Program-made: the position numbers and the translations under genes
Assembly (NCBI GenBank): GCA_038230515.1
Contig: JBBRND010000004.1
Coordinates: 131,334 to 195,333, forward strand
Direction of reading: 5' to 3'
DNA from: JAPLDB01 sp038230515
GTDB lineage: Bacteria > Bacteroidota > Bacteroidia > AKYH767-A > 2013-40CM-41-45
DNA: 64,000 bases
Notes under the pieces: model-generated
Database searches by the model: none
The model's input: only the letters and a program-made list of their open reading frames with translations
Told to the model about the DNA's origin: nothing
In this document: positions 8,665-18,048 of the stretch, one piece after another
How the letters are laid out: every line of letters begins with the position of its first letter
How positions within the stretch are numbered: position 1 is the stretch's first letter

Positions 8665-9539
8665 TTATTTTGATCCCAGGCTTGAATTGAATCTCCAAGT
8701 TTGGTAATACTAAAGAGTCCATTTGCACTGCTTTTTAGAATTTTTAATGCGCAAGACGACTCTCTTTGTTGTCCTAACATCTGGTCTGTATTCCTAATCT
8801 CGCCTGTAGAATTTATTTCCTCATTCCCCTTTGATGTAAAGTTTGAAATAAGACGCCAAGGGCTAACTCTTCTCTCATTAATGATAATTTTTCAAAACCG
8901 TTTTCTTAAACAGCTTAGTGATAGTTGTAGTTGTATAGTAGGCAAGATGTTCAGGATAACAAATCACATTCAAGTTAATCCAAGAATTCTTCTGGAAAAA
9001 GCATTGAAATTGGGTGTAGTAATAAAAATAATTCCACCAGGCCCTCAAAGAGAAACCACATTTTTGATCTCGTCCATCAAATTATTGATGTGTTCAATTA
9101 CTTTAATATAGGTAATCACATCAAATGATTCCAACTCGTAATTAGTTGAATCTAATTTCCCTTTATACATATTTAATCCTTTCTTCGAACATTGGTTAAT
9201 CTATTTGTCTGCATATTCAATTCACGCACATCCCAATTTTTAGTCATAGCATGAAAAAGTAAATGCCCGTTACCACACCTGACCTCTAGGAACCGATTTG
9301 CCCTTCGAAATTTTTCAAATTCTTCAATCCATTCGTCATGTCTGCTTAATATGATTTGATTTACATAATCATAGTCTGTATAATCCATTTAGTATCCTTA
9401 AGTTGTTTTCCTCCGGAATCCATTGGCTGAAAACAAAGTGATAATCTACTCATTTAAGCAGTCACGACTTTTTAGCTTTATTCAAGAGCATAAGATACTC
9501 ACTATTGCAAATTAAACAATGCGTAATTTTATTTACCAT
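8665..9539 (-). pseudogene. SAM-dependent methyltransferase, broken by frameshifts
   Basis: A decayed gene of about 290 codons. It starts at 9539 with MVNKITHCLICNSEYL, like the N-terminal zinc site of polysaccharide-locus methyltransferases. After a frame change comes FSQWIPEENNLRILNGLYR, then RANRFLEVRCGNGHLLF (the SAM-binding E/DxGxGxG loop, with one glycine changed to Arg), then SFDVITYIKVIEHI. The end reads GLFSITKLGDSIQAW before a stop at 8665. At least three frame changes are needed. It adjoins the broken GT2 gene, showing that a contiguous block of about 1.7 kb has lost function. Confidence 0.75.
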
Positions 9540-9616
9540 AGCATTACTTAAATAATATTTTGAACTTTTGACTTGTCTCTGTTTAAGACCTAATTCTATT
9601 ATATTTTGAAATTTTT

Positions 9617-10915
9617 TCAATCAATTTGCTTATTGAAAAATTTGTCTTTTTCTATTTGACTGTTTTCAACTAAGTTAATACTTTTAAAGTTATTCCAATA
9701 TTTATATTTGAATGTATCATGATATAGGTTCAAATATTCTTGACATGCAACAGCAAGAGAAAACTTTTTCTGAACGCGAATCTTAGCCAACAAACCTTTT
9801 TCATGGGCCTTATCTAAATTAGATAGTGCTTCATTAATCTTTTGCAAACATTCATCCTTACTCTTAGGATCAAAAAGATAGCCGCATGTTTCGTCAAGCA
9901 TTTCTGAAATTCCACCGACATTGGAACTGATAACACAAACTCCGCAAGACATAGCTTCTAAAAGAGTAAGTGGAAAATTTTCAGCAAGCGATGGAAAAAT
10001 GAGAAAATCTACTTCATTATAAAGTTCACTTAACACTTCTCTGCTTTCAATATAATTTACAAAATAAGATGAAGACTTTGCTTTCAATTTCTCTCCCACA
10101 ATATAAAGCTCAAAATCGACAGAAACCTTAGTTAAAATTTCGGCGAAAACTTGTGACCCTTTAAAAGGATTAACTAAGTTAAAAAAAAGCAACCTCGGTT
10201 TACTCCATAAGCGCTTATTTTTATTAACAAAAATATTAGTATCAATGCCATTGTGAATAACTTGCAGACGCAAATGAGAATTGTAAACAAATGCTTGTTT
10301 GAAATTGCTATTGAGCCAATGGCTGACAGGAACAAAAATAATTGACTGATATATTTTTTCGTAAATATATTTCTTCTTTTCCAAAAAATACTGTCGTCGG
10401 TCTAAAATTGGGTTGAGTAATGGATAGATATTGATGTATGGAGTAGTTGCAATCCCTTTTTTGTAATTTTCGTTTTCAAACGTGTGTGCCTCACCTCCAG
10501 TGATTGCCCACATATCATGAAGTGTCCAGATAATTTTTTTTTCATTCGCGATTTTTTCAAGCGTTATAAAATCGAAAAAACCGCCATGAATATTGTGCAA
10601 ATGAATGACGTTAGCTTCGCGATACTCCTTAAGTTTGATCAGTTTTTCATAGGTATAATTAAACTCATTGTCCAAAGTAAGTAGGGTTCTTATTGGAGTA
10701 CGCATTCCTAAACGCCAATTCACTTTATCAATGAGAAAAAAGAGCCAGTCAACATAATTTTTTTTTAGTTTGATGACCTTGCTATTCCCTGAATGCCTTT
10801 TTAATGTTACCAAATGACAGCCTGCATCCAATTGAGAAATAAGATCAATTGCTACTTGTGATGCCCCGCCCTGTGTGTCCAGAGTATTAATATGAAGAAC
10901 TTTCAAATTTCCCAT
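9617..10915 (-). CDS. Glycosyltransferase family 4 (group 1)
   Basis: A 432-residue retaining glycosyltransferase. KVLHINTLDTQGGASQVAID is the N-terminal glycine-rich motif, IIWTLHDMWAITGGEAHTFE is typical of GT4 enzymes of capsule and O-antigen loci, and RLQVIHNGIDTNIF opens the second lobe. PSLAENFPLTLLEAMSCGV holds the EX7E-type donor-binding motif. It is intact, unlike the two genes downstream of it. It starts two bases from the stop of the preceding glycosyltransferase, so the two are co-transcribed. Confidence 0.88.
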   Translation of the reverse strand: MGNLKVLHINTLDTQGGASQVAIDLISQLDAGCHLVTLKRHSGNSKVIKLKKNYVDWLFFLIDKVNWRLGMRTPIRTLLTLDNEFNYTYEKLIKLKEYREANVIHLHNIHGGFFDFITLEKIANEKKIIWTLHDMWAITGGEAHTFENENYKKGIATTPYINIYPLLNPILDRRQYFLEKKKYIYEKIYQSIIFVPVSHWLNSNFKQAFVYNSHLRLQVIHNGIDTNIFVNKNKRLWSKPRLLFFNLVNPFKGSQVFAEILTKVSVDFELYIVGEKLKAKSSSYFVNYIESREVLSELYNEVDFLIFPSLAENFPLTLLEAMSCGVCVISSNVGGISEMLDETCGYLFDPKSKDECLQKINEALSNLDKAHEKGLLAKIRVQKKFSLAVACQEYLNLYHDTFKYKYWNNFKSINLVENSQIEKDKFFNKQID

Positions 10916-10917
10916 AG

Positions 10918-11856
10918 TTATAGCCGGTTTGCGATTCTAGTTAGTTTACCAACAATTCGTTGCAAAATACTTTTCTTGCCGTTTAAGGTCCTATAGAATT
11001 TCTCAATAAGAATCCGGGCATTATTGCTTTGGTATATAATATTTTTTGACAATTCAACTTTATCGGCCAGATTTTGTAAATCATAAATTAAGGTTTGATC
11101 GCTATGTTCACCAGAGCCATCATTTCCAGTATTTAGCACTAAGGTCGGAAAAGGATGAAGAGTCAAGCCGTTTTTCAAGAATACGCTTGTCTGCCATTTT
11201 ATAGCCCAAGTTTTTATATGTCCGGTAGTATTAGCCACTAAGTGGTTGTAAAAAGGTGCAGCACCGTTGAAGGTAAATTCAGACATTCTACCTGATTGTT
11301 CAAGTCCGTCAAGTAATGCTTCTGCAGAAGGGATGTAAAAATCCCACGCCCGTTTCCATGTGGCCCATCCCCAGCATGTAGTGATGCCAAGAAAAAAAGA
11401 GGGAGGCAATTTTCCCTTCACTGGATACATATAGCCAGAAATGTGCATAACCTTTTCTTCCTCACTATACATATTCAAAGCATTATTCATATAGGTCAAA
11501 AAAAATGGTGATAGTATCAAATCATCCTCAAGAACAATGACTTTATCATATCTCTTTAAAATGTCTGTAACTCCCTCAATAATAGAATCGGCAAGCCCTT
11601 TGTTAGTTTTATGCTCAACTATTGAAACTTTTAGTGTCCATTTTTCTTTTCGTATTATCCTTCTCACTTCTGCAATTGATTGTAACATTTCTTCATCGGC
11701 ATTTGTTTTAGGCCCGTCACAATAAATAAACAATTCCGATTGCTCATGGAACGGATTATTAAGCAAACTTCTTAGCAATTTGCAAGTATGGAGCGGGCGA
11801 TTGTAAACAAATAATATTATGGGGGCTGGAGAAAACATTTCAGACAGGCAATTCAA
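10918..11856 (-). CDS. GT2-like glycosyltransferase (paralogue of the gene at 15165)
   Basis: A 312-residue GT-A type enzyme: PIILFVYNRPLHT at the N-terminus, ELFIYCDGPKT, then KVIVLEDDLILSPFFL with the acidic metal-binding pair, and CWGWATWKRAW near residue 163. The same blocks, in the same order, occur in the gene at 15165-16073, so the two are paralogues adding different sugars or linkages. The start codon is two bases after the stop of the aminotransferase gene, giving a tight operon. It lacks membrane segments. Confidence 0.8.
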   Translation of the reverse strand: MNCLSEMFSPAPIILFVYNRPLHTCKLLRSLLNNPFHEQSELFIYCDGPKTNADEEMLQSIAEVRRIIRKEKWTLKVSIVEHKTNKGLADSIIEGVTDILKRYDKVIVLEDDLILSPFFLTYMNNALNMYSEEEKVMHISGYMYPVKGKLPPSFFLGITTCWGWATWKRAWDFYIPSAEALLDGLEQSGRMSEFTFNGAAPFYNHLVANTTGHIKTWAIKWQTSVFLKNGLTLHPFPTLVLNTGNDGSGEHSDQTLIYDLQNLADKVELSKNIIYQSNNARILIEKFYRTLNGKKSILQRIVGKLTRIANRL

Positions 11857-11858
11857 GA

Positions 11859-12947
11859 TTAAAATTTATTCATTACCTCACACACTTTTAAAATTTCCTC
11901 TTCTGAATGAAAGTAAGAAATGGGTAAACTTAAAATACAACTATGAATTTCATCACTGACCGGAAACTTTTGTCCGCTGAAAAAAATCTTTAGCGCATTT
12001 TGCTGATAAGGCGCAAGTGGATAGTGAATTTCTGTTTTTATTCCGTTTTCATATAAATACTTTTTCAATAAATCGCGCCTTGCATGTCGAATTGCATAGA
12101 TGTGATATACATCAGAATAGTCCGGATGAATAGCTGGTTTAATAAAGCATTCTTTCAAAAAACCATTATAAATGGCTGCCAATTTCTTTTTGTGCACTAT
12201 AATTTTATTTAATTTCTTCAATTTTATTTGAAGGAATGCCGCCTGGATTTCATCCAGTCGTGAATTGAATCCTATAATTTCATTATAATATTTTTTATCC
12301 GATCCGTAATTCCTCAGTCGTTTTAGTGCATGCGCATATTCATCCTCGTTGGTCACAACAGCTCCTGCATCACCAAGCGCCCCTAGATTTTTTGTGGGAT
12401 AAAAACTGTATGCCCCGAAGTGTCCGAAAGAACCAGCAATCTTATTCTTATAAGTTGCACCGTGCGCCTGAGCGCAATCTTCAATAGTGAATAATTTATA
12501 TTTTTTAGCTATTTCAACAATGCTTTTCATATCACAAACTTTACCATAGAGATGAACCGGCATAATGGCAAGTGTTCTTTTGGATATATGCTCTTCAATT
12601 TTTAATGGGTCGAGATTGTATGTATTAATATCCGGTTCAACCAGTACAGGTTTTAATCCCGCATTGATAATGGAAAGGATGCTGGCGACATAAGCGTTAG
12701 AGGCAACTATGACTTCGGTTTTCTCTTTTGAATAATCAATTGCTTTGAGAGAAAGAAAGAGGGCGTCCAAACCGGACGCAACACCTATACAATGCTGCAT
12801 CCTGCAAGTTTCCGCGAACGATTGTTCGAAAAGTTCCACCTGTTTGCCAAGTATAAACCATCCGCTTGATATTACTTCCTCGAATGCAGTTTTGTATTCG
12901 TTAATGAATTCTTTATTAAATAAATATAAGTTCTCGTACTCTATCAT
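11859..12947 (-). CDS. fdtB: DegT/DnrJ/EryC1-family sugar aminotransferase, FdtB-like
   Basis: A 362-residue PLP-dependent transaminase. The catalytic lysine lies in GAYSFYPTKNLGALGDAG, preceded by EDCAQAHGA (the PLP-contacting Asp) and followed by RNYGSDKKYYNEIIGFNSRLDE. With the ketoisomerase gene directly upstream, it would convert dTDP-3-keto-6-deoxygalactose to dTDP-3-amino-3,6-dideoxygalactose (dTDP-Fuc3N). Its ATG overlaps the upstream stop codon (TAATG). The acetyltransferase (FdtC) and RmlA/B steps are not in the window. The glucose-series (QdtB) alternative cannot be excluded from sequence alone. Confidence 0.8.
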   Translation of the reverse strand: MIEYENLYLFNKEFINEYKTAFEEVISSGWFILGKQVELFEQSFAETCRMQHCIGVASGLDALFLSLKAIDYSKEKTEVIVASNAYVASILSIINAGLKPVLVEPDINTYNLDPLKIEEHISKRTLAIMPVHLYGKVCDMKSIVEIAKKYKLFTIEDCAQAHGATYKNKIAGSFGHFGAYSFYPTKNLGALGDAGAVVTNEDEYAHALKRLRNYGSDKKYYNEIIGFNSRLDEIQAAFLQIKLKKLNKIIVHKKKLAAIYNGFLKECFIKPAIHPDYSDVYHIYAIRHARRDLLKKYLYENGIKTEIHYPLAPYQQNALKIFFSGQKFPVSDEIHSCILSLPISYFHSEEEILKVCEVMNKF

Positions 12948-13312
12948 TATTTATATGGTTCAAAAATATAATCTGTCCGGTCAAAATTTTCTGACGCAAT
13001 CACAAGTAAGATCGCATCAGGGGTGAATTCCCGCATACTGTGCCAGTCTTTTGGAAGTACAATAAGGCATTGGTCGGGTTTAGAAAGAAAAATTGTTTCT
13101 TCTTTTTCTCCGTCATCAAGGTAGATTCTACAACTTCCCTGTATGCAAATGATGGCCTGAATCGTTGAATGATGGCGATGTTTGCCTCGTACCGAATCAT
13201 CAACTCCGTAGATATAAAATACCCTCTTAACATCAAAGGGCAATACTTTTTCTATCACGGTAAGATTTCCTTTCGCTTCACTAAATGTAGTTAACTGGAT
13301 TAGTTTTGCCAA
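12947..13312 (-). CDS. fdtA: dTDP-4-oxo-6-deoxyhexose 3,4-ketoisomerase, FdtA-like cupin
   Basis: A 121-residue single-domain cupin of the FdtA/QdtA/WxcM-like family. It has VKRVFYIYGV, RGKHRHHSTIQAIICIQGSC with the conserved histidine cluster, and CLIVLPKDWHSM. The family moves the keto group of dTDP-4-keto-6-deoxyglucose from C4 to C3, providing the substrate of the aminotransferase encoded next. The one-base overlap with that gene supports translational coupling and a shared pathway. FdtA and QdtA differ mainly in stereochemistry, which I cannot decide here. Confidence 0.85.
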   Translation of the reverse strand: MAKLIQLTTFSEAKGNLTVIEKVLPFDVKRVFYIYGVDDSVRGKHRHHSTIQAIICIQGSCRIYLDDGEKEETIFLSKPDQCLIVLPKDWHSMREFTPDAILLVIASENFDRTDYIFEPYK

Positions 13313-13342
13313 TGGATGATTTTATAAATAAATTATTTCTCC

Positions 13343-14335
13343 TTACAATTCTGCTTTGCCACCTGTAAGAATTCGTTTTACCTTACTCTCAAGTTTTCGA
13401 TGGCGGGTAATTAAAGCGTGTATATTCAATCCTTCTCCAAAAAATTTTAGCTCATTACCCGATCTCAATAGATGAGTAAGATAAGGCGTGTACACCTGAT
13501 CAATAAATTCTTTGGAAATTTTGTAATAACTGTAATTAAGAATCCGGTTTTTAAATATTGCAATATTGAATAGCGAGTAAATCTCTTCACTGATTGTTAA
13601 TCCATGAAAATGAAAAAAAATCATCTCCCACTGAAGGTCAGTTTTTTTTTCTTGTACAATAAATTTATTTTGGCTCCTTTTCAGATCGAATTTCTCGGCA
13701 TTCCACGGAGCTACACCGGCACCTCTGTTTTTAAGTACATACACTTTTTCAAATCGTTCTGTCCAGTCGTCAAGGTATTTCTGATCCCCGAATTTTCCAT
13801 CCTCAGCGCGTTGATAGCACCATTCATTACAAGCATTGCGCCACCATTGAAGAGCTTTTAGACCAACACTCTCATTGCGAAAAGTCATGAACTGCACACA
13901 ATATTTTCCACTCTTCTCTGTCAAATCATATTGACGAGAGTAGTTGTGTTCAGTGAGTAAAATGGAATTTAATTCCATTTCTTCAACCAACACTTTGGGA
14001 TCTGAATAAAAATAAAGATCGGCATCAATGTAGGTGCAATGATCTATATCAAATTTTTTAAGTGAGTATAAAACGATGGATGGGGTACAAGTCCAACAAT
14101 ATTCAGTTGAAGAACGTGTTTTTTTTACTTCCAAAAGTTCCGGATCTTCGAACTCACCAAGAGAAATTATTGTGGCCGAAGGAAGGTCAAGTTCAAGAAG
14201 TATTTTGTTCGACAACTCATCAAAAGCAAATATGAAGAGATGAAAATCAGAGGCACAATGAACAAGAGACTCATACATGGCCATTGCACGTGACAGGTAC
14301 CTGGAGTCAAAAAGGGTGCAGTAATTGTATTTCAT
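13343..14335 (-). CDS. GT8-like glycosyltransferase
   Basis: A 330-residue protein. NYCTLFDSRYLSRAMAMYESL is the usual N-terminal motif of GT8-type enzymes. STEYCWTCTPSIVLYSLKKF and CTYIDADLYFYSDP give the DxD metal site near residue 100, GDQKYLDDW near residue 180 is another family block, and FFHFHGL follows. The polysaccharide-locus variant of this family is frequently annotated only as 'glycosyl transferase'. The start codon overlaps the upstream methyltransferase gene by 4 bp. Substrates are unknown. Confidence 0.75.
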   Translation of the reverse strand: MKYNYCTLFDSRYLSRAMAMYESLVHCASDFHLFIFAFDELSNKILLELDLPSATIISLGEFEDPELLEVKKTRSSTEYCWTCTPSIVLYSLKKFDIDHCTYIDADLYFYSDPKVLVEEMELNSILLTEHNYSRQYDLTEKSGKYCVQFMTFRNESVGLKALQWWRNACNEWCYQRAEDGKFGDQKYLDDWTERFEKVYVLKNRGAGVAPWNAEKFDLKRSQNKFIVQEKKTDLQWEMIFFHFHGLTISEEIYSLFNIAIFKNRILNYSYYKISKEFIDQVYTPYLTHLLRSGNELKFFGEGLNIHALITRHRKLESKVKRILTGGKAEL

Positions 14336-15168
14336 TTTTTCTTCTCCAATATAAATCCTTTGTAAAAGGCATCTGAGGATTGACTTAATTTGGCAAGCAT
14401 TCCGTTATAACAATCAAACTCAGTAAGTAGCAAAAAATTATTACTAAACAAATTCTTTAATCCTGAATAACTGAATATTCTTATTGGATAACTTGCTTTG
14501 TAAATATGATCAGGAACGAACTGTATACGCACCTGGTCTTCTTCTTCATTCGTGCAAAGGGTTTTGTTTACAATGATATAAGTTGAGTTCAATTGCACGA
14601 GTAGTTGAACATTCTTTTTGAGATCGGGTAGGTACTGAAGAACTGACGAGAGAATAATAACATCAGGTTTGTTCGAAGCTGTTGCATCTTCAATCGATGT
14701 GAAGAATTTAAGTTCCTTGTTTTCAAAGTTTTCTTTTCCTGTTTTTACATAATTCGGTTGTTCAACTATGCTCCATTCAACTTGTATTCCATTTCCAAGA
14801 AATTTGCGATGCTGAAAGTATATAGTGCCAAGCGAACCACCAAAATCCAACACTCGAAGTGTTCCTTTGTTTATGAAAAGGGTTTTAAAAAGCAACGACA
14901 GAACCGGGAAATCGAACTCCGGTTTTGTGAAAAGAATGGAGTCTCGTTCAAATGCAGCTTCTCCGTTTTTTACTTTTAGCATTGACTCTTTTACTTTTTC
15001 AAGAATTTCTGAAGATTGGTACCCTCCTGATTTTTTTTCAGCTTCAGACCACGACTTGCAACGATCGGAAAATTTGTTGTCACCATTATCAGGTGAAGAA
15101 AATTTTCTCCAGGCCGGAAGAAGCACCGATGGGATAAACAACTTTGCAACTTCTTTAATCCAATTCAT
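14332..15168 (-). CDS. Methyltransferase, TIGR04325-like
   Basis: A 278-residue class I methyltransferase-like protein. The N-terminal region (SWSEAEKKSGGYQSSEILEKV) and the SAM loop LRVLDFGGSLGTIYFQHR match the TIGR04325 family found in surface-polysaccharide loci. IILSSVLQYLPD is the post-motif and HIYKASYPIRIFSYSGLKNLF the typical C-terminal block. It probably methylates a sugar of the glycan, though activity for this family is largely inferred. It overlaps both neighbours by 4 bp. Confidence 0.75.
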   Translation of the reverse strand: MNWIKEVAKLFIPSVLLPAWRKFSSPDNGDNKFSDRCKSWSEAEKKSGGYQSSEILEKVKESMLKVKNGEAAFERDSILFTKPEFDFPVLSLLFKTLFINKGTLRVLDFGGSLGTIYFQHRKFLGNGIQVEWSIVEQPNYVKTGKENFENKELKFFTSIEDATASNKPDVIILSSVLQYLPDLKKNVQLLVQLNSTYIIVNKTLCTNEEEDQVRIQFVPDHIYKASYPIRIFSYSGLKNLFSNNFLLLTEFDCYNGMLAKLSQSSDAFYKGFILEKKK

Positions 15169-16073
15169 TTGGCAATAATGTTCTTCAGGAAGTGTTTTAT
15201 CTGCGACACGACAGATGAATGCTGTAATTTATTCAGAGATAAAAAATAGTTTTCAAAAAAAGTACGTACCTGTTTATTTTCTTTGAGATCATTTCTTCTC
15301 AATTCCATTTTTGAAGAGCAAAGACTCACATCAAAAGCAGTGGATTGTTCCGCATGGGTACCACTTTTATCATTGCCGGTATTTTTGACAAATGATTGGG
15401 AAGGATAAAGTGTTAGTTGATTTTTGAGAAATGCAGATGCATACCAACGAACTGCCCATGAATCATTCCTGCCTTCTATTTGGCGAAGCAACATTTCGGA
15501 GTAAGGGTAACTACTATTAAAATTAAATTCTGAAATCAAATTCTGATCAGTCAATTCCTTCAATAATTTTCTTCCATCCTTTTCAAAGGTATTCCAACTT
15601 CTTTTCCACGTTGCCCAGCCCCAGCAATCAGCACCGCGAATAAAAAATGTTTCGGGTGGCTTTTCTAAAAGCGGATAAATGTACCCGCTGATACATGCAA
15701 CTTCCTGATCATGCTCGTACATATTGAGTGCATCGTTTGCATAGTCAAGAAAATACTCCGATAAAATCATGTCGTCTTCAAGAACGATTACCTTTTCAAA
15801 CTCTTTGAAAACACTCGTTACACCCAACATAACCGAATGCGAAAGCCCTTTGTTTTCTAATGATTCAACAATGCGCACATTTTTGGCAAACCCAACTTGG
15901 TGAATTATTTTTCTTACTTGTTTTATTTTTTCTTCGTCACCATTATTTTTTGCCCCATCAGAAAAGACAATCAATGATGATGAGGAAATTATTTTGTTTT
16001 GCGATAGCGATTGAAGGATTTGCTCCAAATGCAATGGGCGGTTGTAACAAAATAAAACAATTGGGGCCGTCAT
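15165..16073 (-). CDS. GT2-like glycosyltransferase (paralogue of the gene at 10918)
   Basis: I place the start at MTAPIVLFCYNRPLH (16073). The longer frame up to 16142 would overlap the previous gene by over 70 bp, whereas the chosen ATG overlaps its TGA in the usual ATGA arrangement. The 302-residue product has the blocks FCYNRPLHLEQILQSL, LIVFSDGAKNNGDEE, KVIVLEDDMILSEYFLDY and CWGWATWKRSW. These also occur in the gene at 10918-11856, so it is a paralogue within the same locus. Predicted cytoplasmic, adding a sugar to the lipid-linked glycan. Confidence 0.8.
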   Translation of the reverse strand: MTAPIVLFCYNRPLHLEQILQSLSQNKIISSSSLIVFSDGAKNNGDEEKIKQVRKIIHQVGFAKNVRIVESLENKGLSHSVMLGVTSVFKEFEKVIVLEDDMILSEYFLDYANDALNMYEHDQEVACISGYIYPLLEKPPETFFIRGADCWGWATWKRSWNTFEKDGRKLLKELTDQNLISEFNFNSSYPYSEMLLRQIEGRNDSWAVRWYASAFLKNQLTLYPSQSFVKNTGNDKSGTHAEQSTAFDVSLCSSKMELRRNDLKENKQVRTFFENYFLSLNKLQHSSVVSQIKHFLKNIIAK

Positions 16074-16780
16074 TTTATCTTTCTCCAAATTGTTGTTTTG
16101 GAAAACTCCAATAAAAAAGGTGCCGGACCGCTCTGATCGCAAACTATTTTAAATCTTTGATCAAAATCAATAGGAAGATTTTCGAGGTAATATTCGCGGT
16201 TCGAATTGTCTAGAAGTAAGTATCCCCCCTGCTTTAACTTAGGAATTGCATGCTTAAGACAAGATGGCCGAGCTCTTCCGTCAACAAGAATCCAGTCAAA
16301 GGATTCATAAGGATAGTTATCAACATAGCTGCAATAAGTTTTAAAATCATATTTAAGAAATTCTTGGGCTGATGATCGGTACTGCATTGCGTCTGCATTG
16401 GAAGTTCCTGTTTCTCCAACAAATTTTGGCTCGATTAAAAACCCTTTCCATTTTTTGATGTTCTCGGTTTTTATTTTCTCACGCAAGGTATCAAACCATC
16501 GCTTGTCATGCTCTACAGAAATAACTTCTTCGACACGCTTGCATAAAAACAAGGTAGAACCCCCACTTCCATATTCAAATACCTTCATAGTGCGGTGAAG
16601 ATGCTTTTCCATAAACCGGATGGCTTCAAAAGTGACCCATGGCATTGCGTTCCCCACCGGTGTTTGGTATGGTGGAAGAAATCGCTTCCATCTAAAATAA
16701 TCTTTAGCGAAAACAAGCCAATGAAGCAATCCCGCATTCGATTTTAAAATCTCTTTAATATAAATTTTTGGATATTTCAC
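16070..16780 (-). CDS. Class I SAM-dependent methyltransferase
   Basis: A 236-residue protein with the SAM loop MKVFEYGSGGSTLFLCKRV near residue 66, VISVEHDKRWFDTLRE for the acidic ribose contact, FDWILVDGRARPSCLKHA, and GGYLLLDNSNREYYL. This resembles a small family of methyltransferases in polysaccharide clusters. The start is GTG at 16780, overlapping the stop of wzt by one base (TAGTG). Its target is presumably a sugar hydroxyl of the exported glycan, which is inference. Confidence 0.75.
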   Translation of the reverse strand: MKYPKIYIKEILKSNAGLLHWLVFAKDYFRWKRFLPPYQTPVGNAMPWVTFEAIRFMEKHLHRTMKVFEYGSGGSTLFLCKRVEEVISVEHDKRWFDTLREKIKTENIKKWKGFLIEPKFVGETGTSNADAMQYRSSAQEFLKYDFKTYCSYVDNYPYESFDWILVDGRARPSCLKHAIPKLKQGGYLLLDNSNREYYLENLPIDFDQRFKIVCDQSGPAPFLLEFSKTTIWRKIK

Positions 16781-18018
16781 TACTGATTTATTAAACGAAA
16801 ATGGTGATCGATAAAAAAATTTCCCTGCCCTGCCGGAGGTAGCTTTCCAGTGGCATAATAATCCCCTGCTTCTACGTGAAAGCTGCCTGCATTTTGTATC
16901 CAGTCGGTTACTTCATTATTTACTTTTGAATAAATGGTGAATGTATAAAGACCTGCACGAAATGGTATTTTGCTCAATGCAATTTCAACAGTGCCGGATT
17001 CACCTTTCACTTGATTAAACTGCTGATTTGTCACCTCGTTGCTAAAGATAGTTATTCGGTGCCCGTTCTGATCGTCCACACCAACAGATACATGAAAATT
17101 ATTCAACTCGGAACTGCTGGTAATATTAAAGTTCAAATTTAGCGAACCGCTCTTTCCACTTTGCAGCAAATCTACCTGATTTCCCGCCTCATCTTTTAAT
17201 GTTACTGAAACAAAGCGGATAGCACCGTTGCCGCTTCGATCTTTTCTGTTTGCTAATTCAATGGAATGGTTGGCCGTAGAGGGCTGCAAATATTGAGAAA
17301 CGATTTGGTCGGTAGTGCCTGCCCTTACGAGCGAACCTGATCTCAGGAAAATACATTTAAGGCAAAGATTTTGAATTGCTGCCATGTTATGGCTTACAAA
17401 AAGAATCGTTCGCCCGCTTTTGCTTACCTCATCCATTTTACCCATACATTTTTTCTGAAACTCTGTATCACCTACAGCAAGAACTTCATCAATGATGAGG
17501 ATTTCAGGTTCCAGAAAAGCAGCTACGGCAAATGCAAGCCGAAGCTGCATGCCGCTTGAGTAGTGCTTTAAGGGAGTATCAAGAAATTTTGCAACACTTG
17601 AGAACTCGACAATTTCATCAAACTTATCTTGAATTTCAATGCGCTTCATTCCAAGAATGGAGCCATTGAGAAAAATATTTTCTCTCCCCGATAATTCGGG
17701 ATGGAAGCCAGTTCCTACTTCAAGTAAACTGGCGATGCGTCCGCGGGAAATAATTTTACCTGAAGTGGGTGGCGTAATCTTAGACAGAATCTTAAGTAGG
17801 GTACTTTTACCTGCACCGTTCTTGCCGATAATGCCAACGCTTTCTCCTGCATTTACATTGAACGAAATATCTTTAAGCGCCCAGAATTCTTCTGTTCTCT
17901 TTGACTTTTTTCCACTGAACAACTGACCCACCTGCTCCCTTAAACTGAGATAAGGTTGCAGTTCATGCGAGATGCGGAAGCGTTTGGAAATATTTTCAAT
18001 CTGTAGGATAGGGTTCAT
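16780..18018 (-). CDS. wzt: Polysaccharide ABC exporter, ATP-binding subunit (Wzt)
   Basis: A 412-residue ATPase. Walker A is GKNGAGKSTLLKIL, the signature is YSSGMQLRLAFA, Walker B is ILIIDEVLAVGD and the switch is FVSHN. After residue ~245 it has a C-terminal beta-sandwich extension, as in Wzt proteins that recognise the modified end of the O-antigen before export. With the permease at 19000 it makes an O-antigen/teichoic-acid-type ABC exporter. The exporter pair is separated by a methyltransferase gene, which could make the terminal cap read by the Wzt C-domain. Confidence 0.92.
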   Translation of the reverse strand: MNPILQIENISKRFRISHELQPYLSLREQVGQLFSGKKSKRTEEFWALKDISFNVNAGESVGIIGKNGAGKSTLLKILSKITPPTSGKIISRGRIASLLEVGTGFHPELSGRENIFLNGSILGMKRIEIQDKFDEIVEFSSVAKFLDTPLKHYSSGMQLRLAFAVAAFLEPEILIIDEVLAVGDTEFQKKCMGKMDEVSKSGRTILFVSHNMAAIQNLCLKCIFLRSGSLVRAGTTDQIVSQYLQPSTANHSIELANRKDRSGNGAIRFVSVTLKDEAGNQVDLLQSGKSGSLNLNFNITSSSELNNFHVSVGVDDQNGHRITIFSNEVTNQQFNQVKGESGTVEIALSKIPFRAGLYTFTIYSKVNNEVTDWIQNAGSFHVEAGDYYATGKLPPAGQGNFFIDHHFRLINQ

Positions 18019-18048
18019 AAATATCAGATCAGCAATTCAAGATAACCA

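Noticed and set aside
8701..9111. Plus-strand gene of 136 codons
   Set aside because: It is the antisense shadow of the decayed methyltransferase gene, whose motifs read on the minus strand.
16073..16142. N-terminal extension of the glycosyltransferase at 15165
   Set aside because: It would overlap the previous gene by over 70 bp; the downstream ATG makes the usual ATGA overlap and starts at the family motif.
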